Shown: positions 1-7,761, counted from the stretch's first letter. The stretch: DNA of 64,000 nt from Myxococcales bacterium (GCA_016793465.1 JAEUJW010000010.1:62001-126000); one strand, 5' to 3'. Numbers and translations: made by a program. Notes: generated by a model not told the origin, from the letters alone.

Positions 1-118
1 CGACGAGCGTGCGGGTGTCGGCGCGGTAGGTCTCCGCGTCGCGGGCCAGGCAGGTGCAGCCGGGGACCACCGCCGAGGCGGCGAGGAACAGGGCGCTGAG
101 GGTCGTGGACAGTCGCAT
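1..118 (-). CDS. lipoprotein, N-terminal part only (runs off window)
   Basis: An ATG at 118 on the minus strand opens a frame that stays open to the window edge (39 codons). It encodes a signal peptide with a lipobox (VVPGC) and then CLARDAETYRADTRTLV. It lies 2 bases downstream of the stop of the OmpA-like gene and reads the same way, so the two are probably co-transcribed. Too little is present to name a family. A small outer-membrane or periplasmic lipoprotein partner of the OmpA protein is a reasonable inference. Confidence 0.6.
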   Translation of the reverse strand, partial: MRLSTTLSALFLAASAVVPGCTCLARDAETYRADTRTLV

Positions 119-120
119 GG

Positions 121-876
121 TCACTTGGCCTCCTCCGCCTTCTTGGCCGGCGCAGCCTTCTTCTCGACCTTGGTGTCAGCGGCCTTGGGCTCCTCGGCCG
201 CCTTGGCCGCCGCTTCTTCGGGCGTCGGCGGGGCCTCTTTCTGGACCGTCGAGGTGTTCTCCTCGAGCACCCGCTCCTTGCCGGTCTTCGGGTCGATCTC
301 GACCTTCTTCTGGGTCACGTCCTGCTCGGTGACCAGGAACTCGACGCGGCGGTTCTTCTCCTTGCCCTCCTCCGTCGACTCGTCGGCGATGAGGCGGGTC
401 GGGCCGTAGCCCTTGGCGGTGAACATCTCCTTCGGCAGGCCGCCCTTGGTCACGAAGTAGTCCATGACCGCCTTGGCGCGCTGGTCGGACAGCTTCATGT
501 TGTGCCTGGCCGAGCCCTCGGACGACGTGTGGCCCTCGATGGCCAGCTTCTTCACGTGCGGGTTCTGCTTGATGACGGTGATGATCTCCTGCATCAGGCT
601 GTCCGACTCCGGCTTGATGGTCGCCTTGTCGAAGTCGAACTGGATCTTCTCCGCGATCGTGATCTTGTTGTCCTTCAGCTCGACGCGCGGCGGCGGCTCG
701 GGCTCCTTCACGGGCTCGGGCGGCGGCGGCGGCGGCTTGGGCAGGGGCGGCGGGTCGCCGACGATCTGCAGCGCCGTCGCGTCGTCGAACACGGTCGGTC
801 CGCACGCCGCGAGGAGCGCGGCGGACAGGACGATCAGCCTCGACGAGGCGAGGCGGGTTGTACGAGCAAATGACAT
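121..876 (-). CDS. OmpA-family peptidoglycan-associated lipoprotein
   Basis: 251 aa. A lipoprotein signal ends at LLAAC (Cys25), followed by a proline-rich linker (about 41-65), an OmpA C-terminal domain (about 70-185) and a Lys/Ala/Glu-rich tail to the end. The domain shows the start FDFDKATIKPES, the peptidoglycan-binding loop EGHTSSEGSARHN, the arginine helix LSDQRAKAVMDYF and the end NRRVEFLV. By family it should tether the outer membrane to peptidoglycan, as Pal does. One oddity: the loop Asp that contacts diaminopimelate in most members (GHTD) is Ser here. A strong Shine-Dalgarno (GGAGGAG, six bases before the ATG) supports the start. The downstream lipoprotein gene follows after 2 bases. 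Confidence 0.9.
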   Translation of the reverse strand: MSFARTTRLASSRLIVLSAALLAACGPTVFDDATALQIVGDPPPLPKPPPPPPEPVKEPEPPPRVELKDNKITIAEKIQFDFDKATIKPESDSLMQEIITVIKQNPHVKKLAIEGHTSSEGSARHNMKLSDQRAKAVMDYFVTKGGLPKEMFTAKGYGPTRLIADESTEEGKEKNRRVEFLVTEQDVTQKKVEIDPKTGKERVLEENTSTVQKEAPPTPEEAAAKAAEEPKAADTKVEKKAAPAKKAEEAK

Positions 877-1016
877 CCGGGTCTCCTCCGTGCGGCGCCA
901 CCGCTCAGGTGACGCCCGGTGCCAGTTTTACTGACTTAAGCCGCGGCGTTGAGGCAATTTTTGCGAGAGTGCGTTTCCGGCCGCAACCGCGGCGTCGAAC
1001 CTCGCAATAACCCCGT

Positions 1017-1952
1017 TCATGTCACGGCAATGACGGGCAGTCGCCGCGGCCGCACTGTCGGCGCTTGCCCCCGTGCCGTCGCGATCTCCTCGTCGCCGTA
1101 CACCTCGAGGTAGTCCGGGCGCACCCCCGGGCAGACCTGCTCAAAAGGACAGCCGGCGCACGCCGGCACGTGCACCCGCCCGGCCAGGCGACTGTCGCGG
1201 AGCTCGAAGCTCGCCTCGGGCGTCACCACCCGCACCCGCTGCGCGCCCGGGTCGTACGCGTGCACGTGGTCCTCGCCGAGCAGGCAGCGCGGCACGTGCA
1301 ACGAACGCAGGGTCATCCCGCGGGCGCGCGCGGACGCAAACGCCTCGGCCATGATCGGCGCCGCCGCGGTCATGCGCGGCAGCGAGGCCGCGTTGCCGCG
1401 GTTGCCGTCGGTCAGGGACACGAACCACAGGTCGGCCGCCCGCACCCCGCGGTCCCACAGCCAGGCGATCGCCGCCGGCAGGCGCGGCAGCGTGTCGGCC
1501 TTGACGATGACGTCGGCCACCACCGCGGCCCCGCTCGCGACCACCGCGTCGAGGCCCGCGACCATGCGCGCGTGGCTGCCCGGGCTGCGGACCAGCGCGT
1601 CGTAGGCCGCGGCAACGTGGGTGTGGATCGACACGTGCACGCGATCGACGCCCGCGTCCCGCAGGCGGCGCGCGTTGTCTGCCTGCCCGAGCATCAGTCC
1701 GTTCGACTGCACCTTCACGTCGCTGAAGCCGAGCGCGCGAGCGGCCCGCACCAGCCCCAGCAGATCTCCGCGGATCGTCGGCTCCCCGCCCGTGAAGGCC
1801 ACCCGGTCGTAGGCCGCCGCCCGCCCGGCGCGCATGGCCGCGACCACCTGCGCGGCGGTCAGCGAGCGCCGCCGCATCTCCGGCGTGATCGTGCAGTAGT
1901 CGCAGGCGAGGTTGCAGTCGTAGCCGAGGATCACGTCGAGCAGCCCGCTCAT
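1017..1952 (-). CDS. radical SAM enzyme of a putative peptide-modification operon
   Basis: 311 aa. The [4Fe-4S]/SAM triad CxxxCxxC is at Cys13, Cys17 and Cys20 (GYDCNLACDYC), and the SAM-binding GGEP is at 55-58. The C-terminus carries a short SPASM-like cluster (CAGCPFEQVCPG, about 265-276). This is a complete radical SAM enzyme that should cleave SAM to a 5'-deoxyadenosyl radical. Substrate is unknown. Its ATG overlaps the stop of the HExxH gene (ATGA at 1952-1949), so it is the last gene of a tightly coupled four-gene minus-strand operon. The cluster type and the HExxH neighbour suggest a modified peptide or protein as substrate. A role in a small-molecule pathway is not excluded. Confidence 0.88.
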   Translation of the reverse strand: MSGLLDVILGYDCNLACDYCTITPEMRRRSLTAAQVVAAMRAGRAAAYDRVAFTGGEPTIRGDLLGLVRAARALGFSDVKVQSNGLMLGQADNARRLRDAGVDRVHVSIHTHVAAAYDALVRSPGSHARMVAGLDAVVASGAAVVADVIVKADTLPRLPAAIAWLWDRGVRAADLWFVSLTDGNRGNAASLPRMTAAAPIMAEAFASARARGMTLRSLHVPRCLLGEDHVHAYDPGAQRVRVVTPEASFELRDSRLAGRVHVPACAGCPFEQVCPGVRPDYLEVYGDEEIATARGQAPTVRPRRLPVIAVT

Positions 1953-3127
1953 GCGACCCCCGCGAAGCCGCGCTCGAGCGCGTCGATCTCCGCCAGCACG
2001 CCCGCGCCGAGGTTCGTCGGCCGCGCGTGCGCCCGCAGGACCTCGACCCCCTGACGGTTGCCCGCCACGATGGCCGCGTAGCGCTGCCGGAAGCGGGGGT
2101 CCGCCGCGCGCGGATCCCCGGCCGCGAGCATCTCCATGTACATGCGGGCCACCGGCAGGAACGCGTGCACCGCAAGCAGCACCCCGTGCAGCGGCCGCGG
2201 GTCGGGCCGCACCGGCGAGGCGTACAGCGGCGAGTAGGCGTTCTCCAGCACCGCGTCGAGCTCGAGCAGCAGGTTGATCTTGTTGTGCTGGAACTCGTGC
2301 ACGAGCGCCTCGGCCAGCGTCATCGGGTCGGGGTGCAGCGACAGGTACACCGTCCCGATCGCCTCCTGGTACGACGCCGACAGGTGGCGCTCCGCGTCGT
2401 AGCCGACCGGCACCACCTGCTGCAGCACCACCGCCATCTCCGCCCGGATGCCCGGCAGCCAGCGCTCGACCAGCGCCAGCGCCTCGCGCAGCGCCGCGGC
2501 CCAGGCCTCCGGCGCGCGCCCGCCGAGGTCGACCGCGTTGCCCTGCTTGTCCGGGTGGGCCTCGACGTGCGCGAGCGGGTTGTTGTCGATCGGCGCGAGC
2601 ACCAGCCCGTCGGCGATCACCACCGGCCGGTCGTGCGGGTCCGCCTCGAACTCCGCGAGCGCGCGCGTCCCCTGCTCGCCCTCGTGCACCACCCCCGCGC
2701 CGCACACCAGCGCGCCCGTCGGCAGGCGCCAGCTCGTGCGCGCCCCGAGCCCGACGATCCGCGGCGGCGCCGGCACCCGCAGCGGGGACCCCAGCGCCCC
2801 GGCCAGGGCCAGCTCGACCGCCAGCGTCGCCACCAGCTCGTCGAGCACCGCCGCGGTCCGCCCCGGGAAGCGCGCGACCCGGATCAGCGCCCCGACCGTC
2901 GGCCGCCGCAGCGCGCTCCACACCGCCCCGGGCGCCGCGGCCATCGCCTCGCGCACGGCCGCCAGCAGCCCCGCGTAGGCCGCCCGCGCCGCCGGCGAGG
3001 CCCCGCGCACGTCGAGCCGCCCGAGGTCGGTCAGCAGCCGCCGCAGCCCGCGCGACAGCAGGTCGCGCACCGTGCCCGAGCCCTCGCGCGGGAGCGTCAG
3101 GTCCAGGACGGCGACCGGCGGCGCCAT
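1949..3127 (-). CDS. HExxH-motif protein, likely 2-oxoglutarate-type peptide hydroxylase family
   Basis: 392 aa. The metal-binding signature HEFQH is at residues 277-281 within LAEALVHEFQHNKIN, in a mostly alpha-helical, Ala/Leu-rich protein. The layout resembles the HExxH proteins found beside radical SAM enzymes in RiPP loci, which are now described as 2-oxoglutarate/HExxH peptide beta-hydroxylases. The assignment rests on motif and context, not alignment, and a metallopeptidase is the alternative. The ATG at 3127 overlaps the previous stop (TGATG), which rules out the much longer in-frame extension upstream. The stop overlaps the next ATG. No signal peptide is visible, so it should act in the cytoplasm with the radical SAM enzyme. 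Confidence 0.75.
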   Translation of the reverse strand: MAPPVAVLDLTLPREGSGTVRDLLSRGLRRLLTDLGRLDVRGASPAARAAYAGLLAAVREAMAAAPGAVWSALRRPTVGALIRVARFPGRTAAVLDELVATLAVELALAGALGSPLRVPAPPRIVGLGARTSWRLPTGALVCGAGVVHEGEQGTRALAEFEADPHDRPVVIADGLVLAPIDNNPLAHVEAHPDKQGNAVDLGGRAPEAWAAALREALALVERWLPGIRAEMAVVLQQVVPVGYDAERHLSASYQEAIGTVYLSLHPDPMTLAEALVHEFQHNKINLLLELDAVLENAYSPLYASPVRPDPRPLHGVLLAVHAFLPVARMYMEMLAAGDPRAADPRFRQRYAAIVAGNRQGVEVLRAHARPTNLGAGVLAEIDALERGFAGVA

Positions 3128-3750
3128 CACCCGGCCCCGGCCCCCGCCGGCTCGCCCCCCGCGCCCCGCCACGTCAGCGCCCCTGTCCCCGCGAACATGT
3201 CCCCCGCGCCAGCCCGACCTGTCCTCGCGGCCACGTCCCGCAGCGCCCGCGGCGACAGCTCGTCGGCCCCGAAGCGCGCGAGGTAGCCCGCCGCGACCCC
3301 CGGACACCGCGCGCGCGCCGGGCACCCGCCGCACACCGGCGCGTACGCCCGCGGCGCCCCGCGCCCGGCCCCGCGGAACGGCCCGAGCAGGCAGTGCGGC
3401 GCCCCCTCGATCGTCCCGCCCGCCCGCGCGAGCGCCTGCAGCGCGTACGGCACGGCCATCGCCAGCCGCGGCGTCACTCCGTCGACCGCCGCGCCCGCGG
3501 CCACCACCACGCGCCACGGCAGGCCCGCCAGCCACGCCGGCATGCCCGCCAGCGTCCGCAGGTTCGAGCGCGTCAGCAGCGTCGACACCGCCCGCAGCTC
3601 GCCGCGCGCCCGTCGCTCGGCGATCGCCGCGAAGTCGCCGGCGTCCCCGGCCACGAAGTCATGCGCCGCCGCCGACGGCGCGTGCACCCACGCGTGTCCG
3701 GGCGCCGCGCCGGCGTCGAGCCCGAGCCCCGCGCGCCCGCACAGCGTCAC
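3127..3750 (-). CDS. half radical-SAM protein lacking the CxxxCxxC domain
   Basis: 207 aa, GTG start overlapping the upstream stop (GTGA at 3750-3747), stop overlapping the next ATG. The C-terminus has the same SPASM-like cluster as the neighbouring radical SAM enzyme (VCGGCPARARCPGVAAGYL, here after PHCLLGPF; there after PRCLLGED). The region before it (HAPSAAAHDF...STLLTRSNLRTL) lines up by eye with the second half of the barrel in both local radical SAM proteins. The first half, with CxxxCxxC and GGEP, is absent and there is no room for it upstream. It therefore cannot be a standard radical SAM catalyst and is more likely a substrate-binding or dimerising partner. The exact overlaps on both sides argue against a decaying pseudogene. 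Confidence 0.7.
   Translation of the reverse strand: MTLCGRAGLGLDAGAAPGHAWVHAPSAAAHDFVAGDAGDFAAIAERRARGELRAVSTLLTRSNLRTLAGMPAWLAGLPWRVVVAAGAAVDGVTPRLAMAVPYALQALARAGGTIEGAPHCLLGPFRGAGRGAPRAYAPVCGGCPARARCPGVAAGYLARFGADELSPRALRDVAARTGRAGAGDMFAGTGALTWRGAGGEPAGAGAG
3182..3240. repeat. two decayed copies of the dispersed palindromic element
   Basis: Two CCTGTCC boxes (3182-3188 and 3218-3224) are each followed after three bases by a degenerate right half (CGAACATGTCC and CGGCCACGTCC). They lie inside the 3' end of the half radical-SAM gene, where they are read on the other strand as the poorly conserved tail GDMFAGTG. Assigned by similarity to the better copies elsewhere in the window. Confidence 0.4.
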
Positions 3751-4265
3751 AGCGCCAGTACGCCCGCGCGGGCCGCCCGCTCGCGCCAGCCGAGCAGCCC
3801 CGGCCCGTCCGCGTCGCGCTCGGCCAGCCACGCGGCCAGCGCCCGCGCCGCGTGGGCCTGGGCCTCGTCGGTCGGCGTGCGGCCGTCGCCCTTGTTGGCG
3901 ATATACAGCCCGAGCCGCCCGGTCTCCGCCACCGCCGCCGGCCCCTCGGGGTCGCGGCGCAGGACGTCGACCTGGAAGCGGACCCCGGCCGGCGTGCGCA
4001 TCACCACGGGCACCGCGCCGGCCGTGAGCGGCAAGACCGCCTCGACGACCCCGCGGCCGATCGACGCGCCCGCCGCAAGTCCGTGCCCGAGCAACGAAAA
4101 TTCGCCGTCCGCGGGCACCTCGAGGCGGGCGCGCGGGGCCGGTCCGCCGCGCTTGGCGGCCTGCCTGGCCGCCGCCTGGCCGGGCACCAACCCGCCCGCG
4201 CCCGCGGTCAGGGCCGCCACGAGGACCTTGCGTCGACCCAACTCTCTGCGCGAAACCTGTGTCAT
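3747..4265 (-). CDS. Tat-signal-like exported protein, first gene of the modification operon
   Basis: 172 aa. The N-terminus MTQVSRRELGRRKVLVAAL contains two Arg-Arg pairs followed by a hydrophobic stretch, so a twin-arginine signal is likely. There is no lipobox Cys. The mature part has no motif I recognise; it contains short beta-like segments and a helical end (AHAARALAAWLAERD). A good Shine-Dalgarno (GGGAG, five bases before the ATG) supports the start, whose last base pair lies inside the ATG of the divergent gene. As the first gene of an operon with two radical SAM-type proteins and a HExxH protein, and the only exported product, it is the best local candidate for the modified substrate. 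That is inference. Confidence 0.6.
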   Translation of the reverse strand: MTQVSRRELGRRKVLVAALTAGAGGLVPGQAAARQAAKRGGPAPRARLEVPADGEFSLLGHGLAAGASIGRGVVEAVLPLTAGAVPVVMRTPAGVRFQVDVLRRDPEGPAAVAETGRLGLYIANKGDGRTPTDEAQAHAARALAAWLAERDADGPGLLGWRERAARAGVLAL

Positions 4266-6141
4266 GCCTGCTCCCAGCCGAGCACCAGGCTACCCGGGCG
4301 CGCGGCGGGCCGTCAAGGCGCTCATCAAGGTGGGCTACGGCTGCAACGAGCACTGCACCTTCTGTCATACGCTCGACGTCCGCGAGATCCAGGGCAGCGC
4401 CGCCGAGGTCGAGGCCAAGATCCGCCGCGCCGCCGAGCTCACGCGCATGGCGGGCGTGCGCGACGCTCCGCCCATGGTGGTGCTGTCCGGCGGCGAGCCG
4501 ACCATCCGCCCCGAGCTCGTGCGCTGGGCGGAGCTGGTCGCCAGCCTCGACATGGACCTCGGCCTCGTCACCAACGGCCGCATGCTCGCCTACCCCGAGC
4601 TCGTCGACCGCCTGTGCGCGCTGCGCCTGAAGTACGTCTACCTCTCGCTGCACGGCGGCAGCGCCCGCGTCCACAACCTCATGGTCCGCAGCCACGCGTT
4701 CGACGAGGCGCTGGCCGCCCTGCACAACCTGAGGGACCGCGAGCTCGACCTCCACGTCCACTGCGTCGTCACCCGCCACAACCTCGCCCACCTGCGCGGC
4801 CTCGTCGACGCCACGCTCCCGTTCACCCGCGCGACCGTCAAGTTCTCGATGGTCGAGCCCAAGGGCGGCGGCGACCGGCTGTTCGACCACCTCATGCCGC
4901 GCGTCGCCGACGTCGCGGCCGCCGTCGACGCCGCGATCGCCCACGGCGAGGCGCACGCCCGCGGCGGCGGCCCGAGCTTCGAACACGGCGCGATCCCGCT
5001 GTGCCTGGTGCCCGGCCGCGAGCGCCAGTACGGCGACCTGAAGACCCACCGCTACCACACGATGATCGAGGTCGGCGAGCCCGACTACTTCCCCGTCGAC
5101 GACCGCAACAAGGTCCACCCGCCCGCGTGCACCGGCTGCGCCCTGCGCGGCCCCTGCCCCGGCCTCTACCGCGGCTACCACGCCCGCCACGGCGAGGGCG
5201 AGCTGCGCCCGGTCCGCGGCCCGCGCGCCAACTCCTTCAACTACACGCTCGTCGGCCTCGTGCAGGGCGCCGGCGACCTGTCCTCCGGGACATGTCCGCT
5301 GCGCGACGGCCCGCTCGGCGTGACCCCGTGGGACCGCGGCCGCGACCTGTTCGTGCGCCACGACGGCAAGCTGGCCCGCTACCGCGCCGACACCCGCGAC
5401 TTCGACGACGACGAGATCGCCGCCGTCAAGCACGCGCGCGGCCAGGTCTACCTCGACGCCAGCCGCAAGCCCGCGCCCGACGACTTCGCCCGCGACCTCG
5501 TGCCCCTCGCCCGCGCCGCCGTGTGCCGCGGCTGCCCGCACCACGGCGCCTGCACGGGCCTGCACGAACCTGTCTTCGAGGACATCTTCAGCCGCGACGA
5601 CGCCGCCGTGCGCGAGCACCTCGCCGGCCTGCGCGGCGACCTGCTCGACCTCGGCTGCGGCGAGGCCCCCTACCTCGACGCGCTCGCCCCCGCCGTCGCC
5701 GCCGGCGACCTGCGCTACACCGGCGTCGACCCCGACGCCGCCCGCCTGGAGCAGCTGCGCGCCCGCCTGCCCGCGGCCGCCCTGCACACCGCCGTCCCCG
5801 CCGACACGCGCTTCGACCACCTGACGATCCTGCGCAGCTGGAACCACCTGCCCGACCCCGCCGCCGAGCTCGCGGCCCTGCTGCCGCGCCTGCGCCCCGG
5901 CGGCAGCCTCGTGATCGTCGACAACCTCGCGTTCGGCCTGGCCCGCACCCCGGCCCAGACCCGCCGCGGCGAGACCGGCGGCGCCGGCTGGGAGCACCAC
6001 CGCCTCGACGGCCCCGACGAGGCCGAGGCCGCGGTCGACGCCGTCGCCGCGCGCCTCGCCGTCCCGCTCGCCCGCGCGGACCGCCGCGACATCGCGCCCG
6101 GCACCAGCAACCAGTGGCTGCTCCGCTGGCGCCGCGCCTGA
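4264..6141 (+). CDS. radical SAM / double Cys-cluster / methyltransferase fusion protein
   Basis: 625 aa with three parts. Residues 20-220 are a radical SAM domain: CxxxCxxC at Cys27/31/34 (GYGCNEHCTFC) and GGEP at 76-79. Residues 285-435 hold two auxiliary clusters, CTGCALRGPCPG (Cys289/292/298) and CRGCPHHGACTG (Cys421/424/430). From about 459 a class I SAM methyltransferase follows (DLLDLGCGEAPYL, then YTGVDPDA). The protein would use SAM both as radical source and as methyl donor, or the C-domain may bind substrate. The ATG at 4264 shares two bases with the ATG of the divergent operon. There is no clear Shine-Dalgarno. The FAD gene follows after 25 bases and is probably co-transcribed. 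A dispersed repeat lies in frame at 5277-5297. Confidence 0.85.
   Translation: MPAPSRAPGYPGARRAVKALIKVGYGCNEHCTFCHTLDVREIQGSAAEVEAKIRRAAELTRMAGVRDAPPMVVLSGGEPTIRPELVRWAELVASLDMDLGLVTNGRMLAYPELVDRLCALRLKYVYLSLHGGSARVHNLMVRSHAFDEALAALHNLRDRELDLHVHCVVTRHNLAHLRGLVDATLPFTRATVKFSMVEPKGGGDRLFDHLMPRVADVAAAVDAAIAHGEAHARGGGPSFEHGAIPLCLVPGRERQYGDLKTHRYHTMIEVGEPDYFPVDDRNKVHPPACTGCALRGPCPGLYRGYHARHGEGELRPVRGPRANSFNYTLVGLVQGAGDLSSGTCPLRDGPLGVTPWDRGRDLFVRHDGKLARYRADTRDFDDDEIAAVKHARGQVYLDASRKPAPDDFARDLVPLARAAVCRGCPHHGACTGLHEPVFEDIFSRDDAAVREHLAGLRGDLLDLGCGEAPYLDALAPAVAAGDLRYTGVDPDAARLEQLRARLPAAALHTAVPADTRFDHLTILRSWNHLPDPAAELAALLPRLRPGGSLVIVDNLAFGLARTPAQTRRGETGGAGWEHHRLDGPDEAEAAVDAVAARLAVPLARADRRDIAPGTSNQWLLRWRRA
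5277..5298. repeat. dispersed palindromic element, in-frame copy
   Basis: CCTGTCC, three bases, then GGGACATGTCC. It lies inside the radical SAM fusion gene and is translated as LSSGTCP, between the two Cys clusters. It matches the intergenic copy at 35361-35381 except for the spacer. Other copies or relics are at 3182-3240, 35361-35386, 39052-39079 and 63440-63456. Confidence 0.6.
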
Positions 6142-6166
6142 GGCTACGATCCGCCGACCGCCCCGC

Positions 6167-7543
6167 ATGTCCACCGCCCCGCCCGCGCCCGAAGGTCGTC
6201 AGGTCGTGATCATCGGCGGCGGCGTGTCCGGCGTGGCCCTCACCATCCACATGCTCACGCTCGGCGCGGCCCGCGTCGCCATCGTCGAGCGCCGCGAGGG
6301 CCTCGGCCGCGGCCCGGCCTACGGCACCTCGGACCCCGCGCTGCGCCTCAACGTGCCCGGCGCCCGCATGAGCCTGTTCCCCGAGCGCCCCGGCGACTTC
6401 CTCGAGTGGGCCCGCGCGCACGCCGACTGGAGCGCCGACGAGTTCCTCCCGCGGCGGCTGTTCGGCGCCTACGTCGAGGCCCGCCTCGCCGACGCCGCGC
6501 GCGCCGCCCCCGGCCGGCTGGCGTTCTTCCGCAGCGAGGCCGTCGACGCCGACACCCGCCGCGTCACGCTCGCCGACGGCACCGCGCTCGCGTGCGACGC
6601 CGTCGTGCTGGCCACCGGCAACCAGCTGCCCGCCGCCCCCGCCGCCTTCGACGCCGCGCTGCTGGCCTCGCCGCGCGTCGTCGGCGATCCGTGGGCCGAC
6701 GGCGCGCTGTCCCGCGTCGCCGCCGACGAGTCGGTGCTGCTGATCGGCACCGGCCTCACCGCCGTCGACGTGCTGCTCGCGCTGCACAACCACGGCCACC
6801 GCGGCCAGCTCGTCGCCGTCTCGCGCCACGGCCTGCTGCCGCGCCCGCACCTGCCGGCCGACGACCCGGGCCGCCGCCCGTTCACCCTCGCCGGCGAGCT
6901 CCCGCGCGACGTCGTCGGCCTGTGCCGCCGCCTGCGCGCCGAGGTCCGCCGCGCCGCCGCCGACGGCGTCGCCTGGCAGTCGGTGATCGACGCCCTGCGC
7001 CCGCACACCACCAGCGTCTGGCGCTCGCTGCCGCTGTCCGAGCGGCGCCGCTTCATGACCGCCGTGCGGCCCTACTGGGAGGTCCTGCGCCACCGCGCCG
7101 CCCCCGATCTGCTGGCCCGCATCGCCGCCTGGCGCCGCGACGGCCGGCTCGAGATCCTCGCCGCCAGCGTCGCCGCCGCACGCGAGCAGGACGGCGTGCT
7201 CGTCGACCTGCGCCCGCGCCGCGGCCCCGCGCAGCGCCGCCGCTTCGATCGCGTGGTGCTGTGCACCGGGCCGCAGACCGACGTGCGCCGCTGGCCCGGC
7301 GAGCTCTACCGCCGCCTGCTCGCCGCCGGCGAGCTCGTCGGCGACCCGCTCGGCCTCGGCGTCGTCACCGACGAGTCCGGCCGCGTGCAGGACGCCGCCG
7401 GCCGCCCCTCGTCGTGGTTGTTCGCCCTCGGCGCCCTGCGCCGCCCGCACCTGTGGGAGACCACCGCCGTGCCCGACATCGTGCGCCACGCGCTCGCCCT
7501 GGCCCGCCTGCTGACGACGCGCGAATGCGACGATTTGTATTGA
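6167..7543 (+). CDS. FAD/NAD(P)-binding oxidoreductase (NAD_binding_9-type)
   Basis: 458 aa. An N-terminal Rossmann FAD site is seen in VVIIGGGVSGVALTIHML (GGGVSG at 17-22), followed by ERREGLGRGPAYGTSD, typical of the family whose members resemble the HcnB/YdhS group. A second dinucleotide site is LLIGTGLTAVDVLLAL (about 190). An ATG-type motif, VVLCTGPQTD, closes the FAD fold near the C-terminus. It is cytoplasmic, with no signal or membrane segment. It follows the radical SAM-methyltransferase gene by 25 bases, so it may supply electrons to the iron-sulfur enzymes or oxidise the product. The reaction is not known. Its stop codon sits within the -35 box of the next promoter. Confidence 0.85.
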   Translation: MSTAPPAPEGRQVVIIGGGVSGVALTIHMLTLGAARVAIVERREGLGRGPAYGTSDPALRLNVPGARMSLFPERPGDFLEWARAHADWSADEFLPRRLFGAYVEARLADAARAAPGRLAFFRSEAVDADTRRVTLADGTALACDAVVLATGNQLPAAPAAFDAALLASPRVVGDPWADGALSRVAADESVLLIGTGLTAVDVLLALHNHGHRGQLVAVSRHGLLPRPHLPADDPGRRPFTLAGELPRDVVGLCRRLRAEVRRAAADGVAWQSVIDALRPHTTSVWRSLPLSERRRFMTAVRPYWEVLRHRAAPDLLARIAAWRRDGRLEILAASVAAAREQDGVLVDLRPRRGPAQRRRFDRVVLCTGPQTDVRRWPGELYRRLLAAGELVGDPLGLGVVTDESGRVQDAAGRPSSWLFALGALRRPHLWETTAVPDIVRHALALARLLTTRECDDLY

Positions 7544-7569
7544 CCCCGCGCCGCGCCCCCGGTTAGGGT
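7540..7569 (+). promoter_or_regulatory. sigma70-like promoter of the cobalamin operon
   Basis: TTGACC (7540-7545), an 18-base spacer and TAGGGT (7564-7569). Six bases further on is the first base of the riboswitch P1 stem, the expected transcription start. The -35 box overlaps the stop codon of the upstream FAD gene. Confidence 0.65.
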
Positions 7570-7575
7570 GGCCCC

Positions 7576-7761
7576 GGCGCTGGTACTGCCTGCATGTGCA
7601 AACATGCACGCGGTTCAAAAGGGAACCCGGTGAGACTCCGGGGCTGCCCCGCAGCGGTAAGCGAGAACGAACCCCACGCGACACTGACCTCGGTCGGGAA
7701 GTCAGGGTAGTAGGACCGGCACGACGCCGGACGCTCGTGAGCCCGAAGACCTGCCCGCGCC
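7576..7761 (+). promoter_or_regulatory. cobalamin (B12) riboswitch
   Basis: This leader matches the btuB-type cobalamin aptamer closely. It has AAAGGGAACCCGGTGAGACT followed by CCGGGGC, then CCCCGCAGCGGTAAGCG, CACTG, TCGGTCGGGAAGTCA and the closing AGCCCGAAGACCTGCC. P1 can pair GGCGC (7576-7580) with GCGCC (7757-7761). The family binds adenosyl- or methylcobalamin and usually lowers expression of uptake or synthesis genes when B12 is plentiful. Here it precedes three coupled lipoprotein genes. Confidence 0.95.

Noticed and set aside
3127..6174. Very long minus-strand open frame opposite the radical SAM-methyltransferase fusion
   Set aside because: GC-rich antisense shadow; only its last 207 codons from the GTG at 3750 have a coherent protein pattern and an operon overlap.
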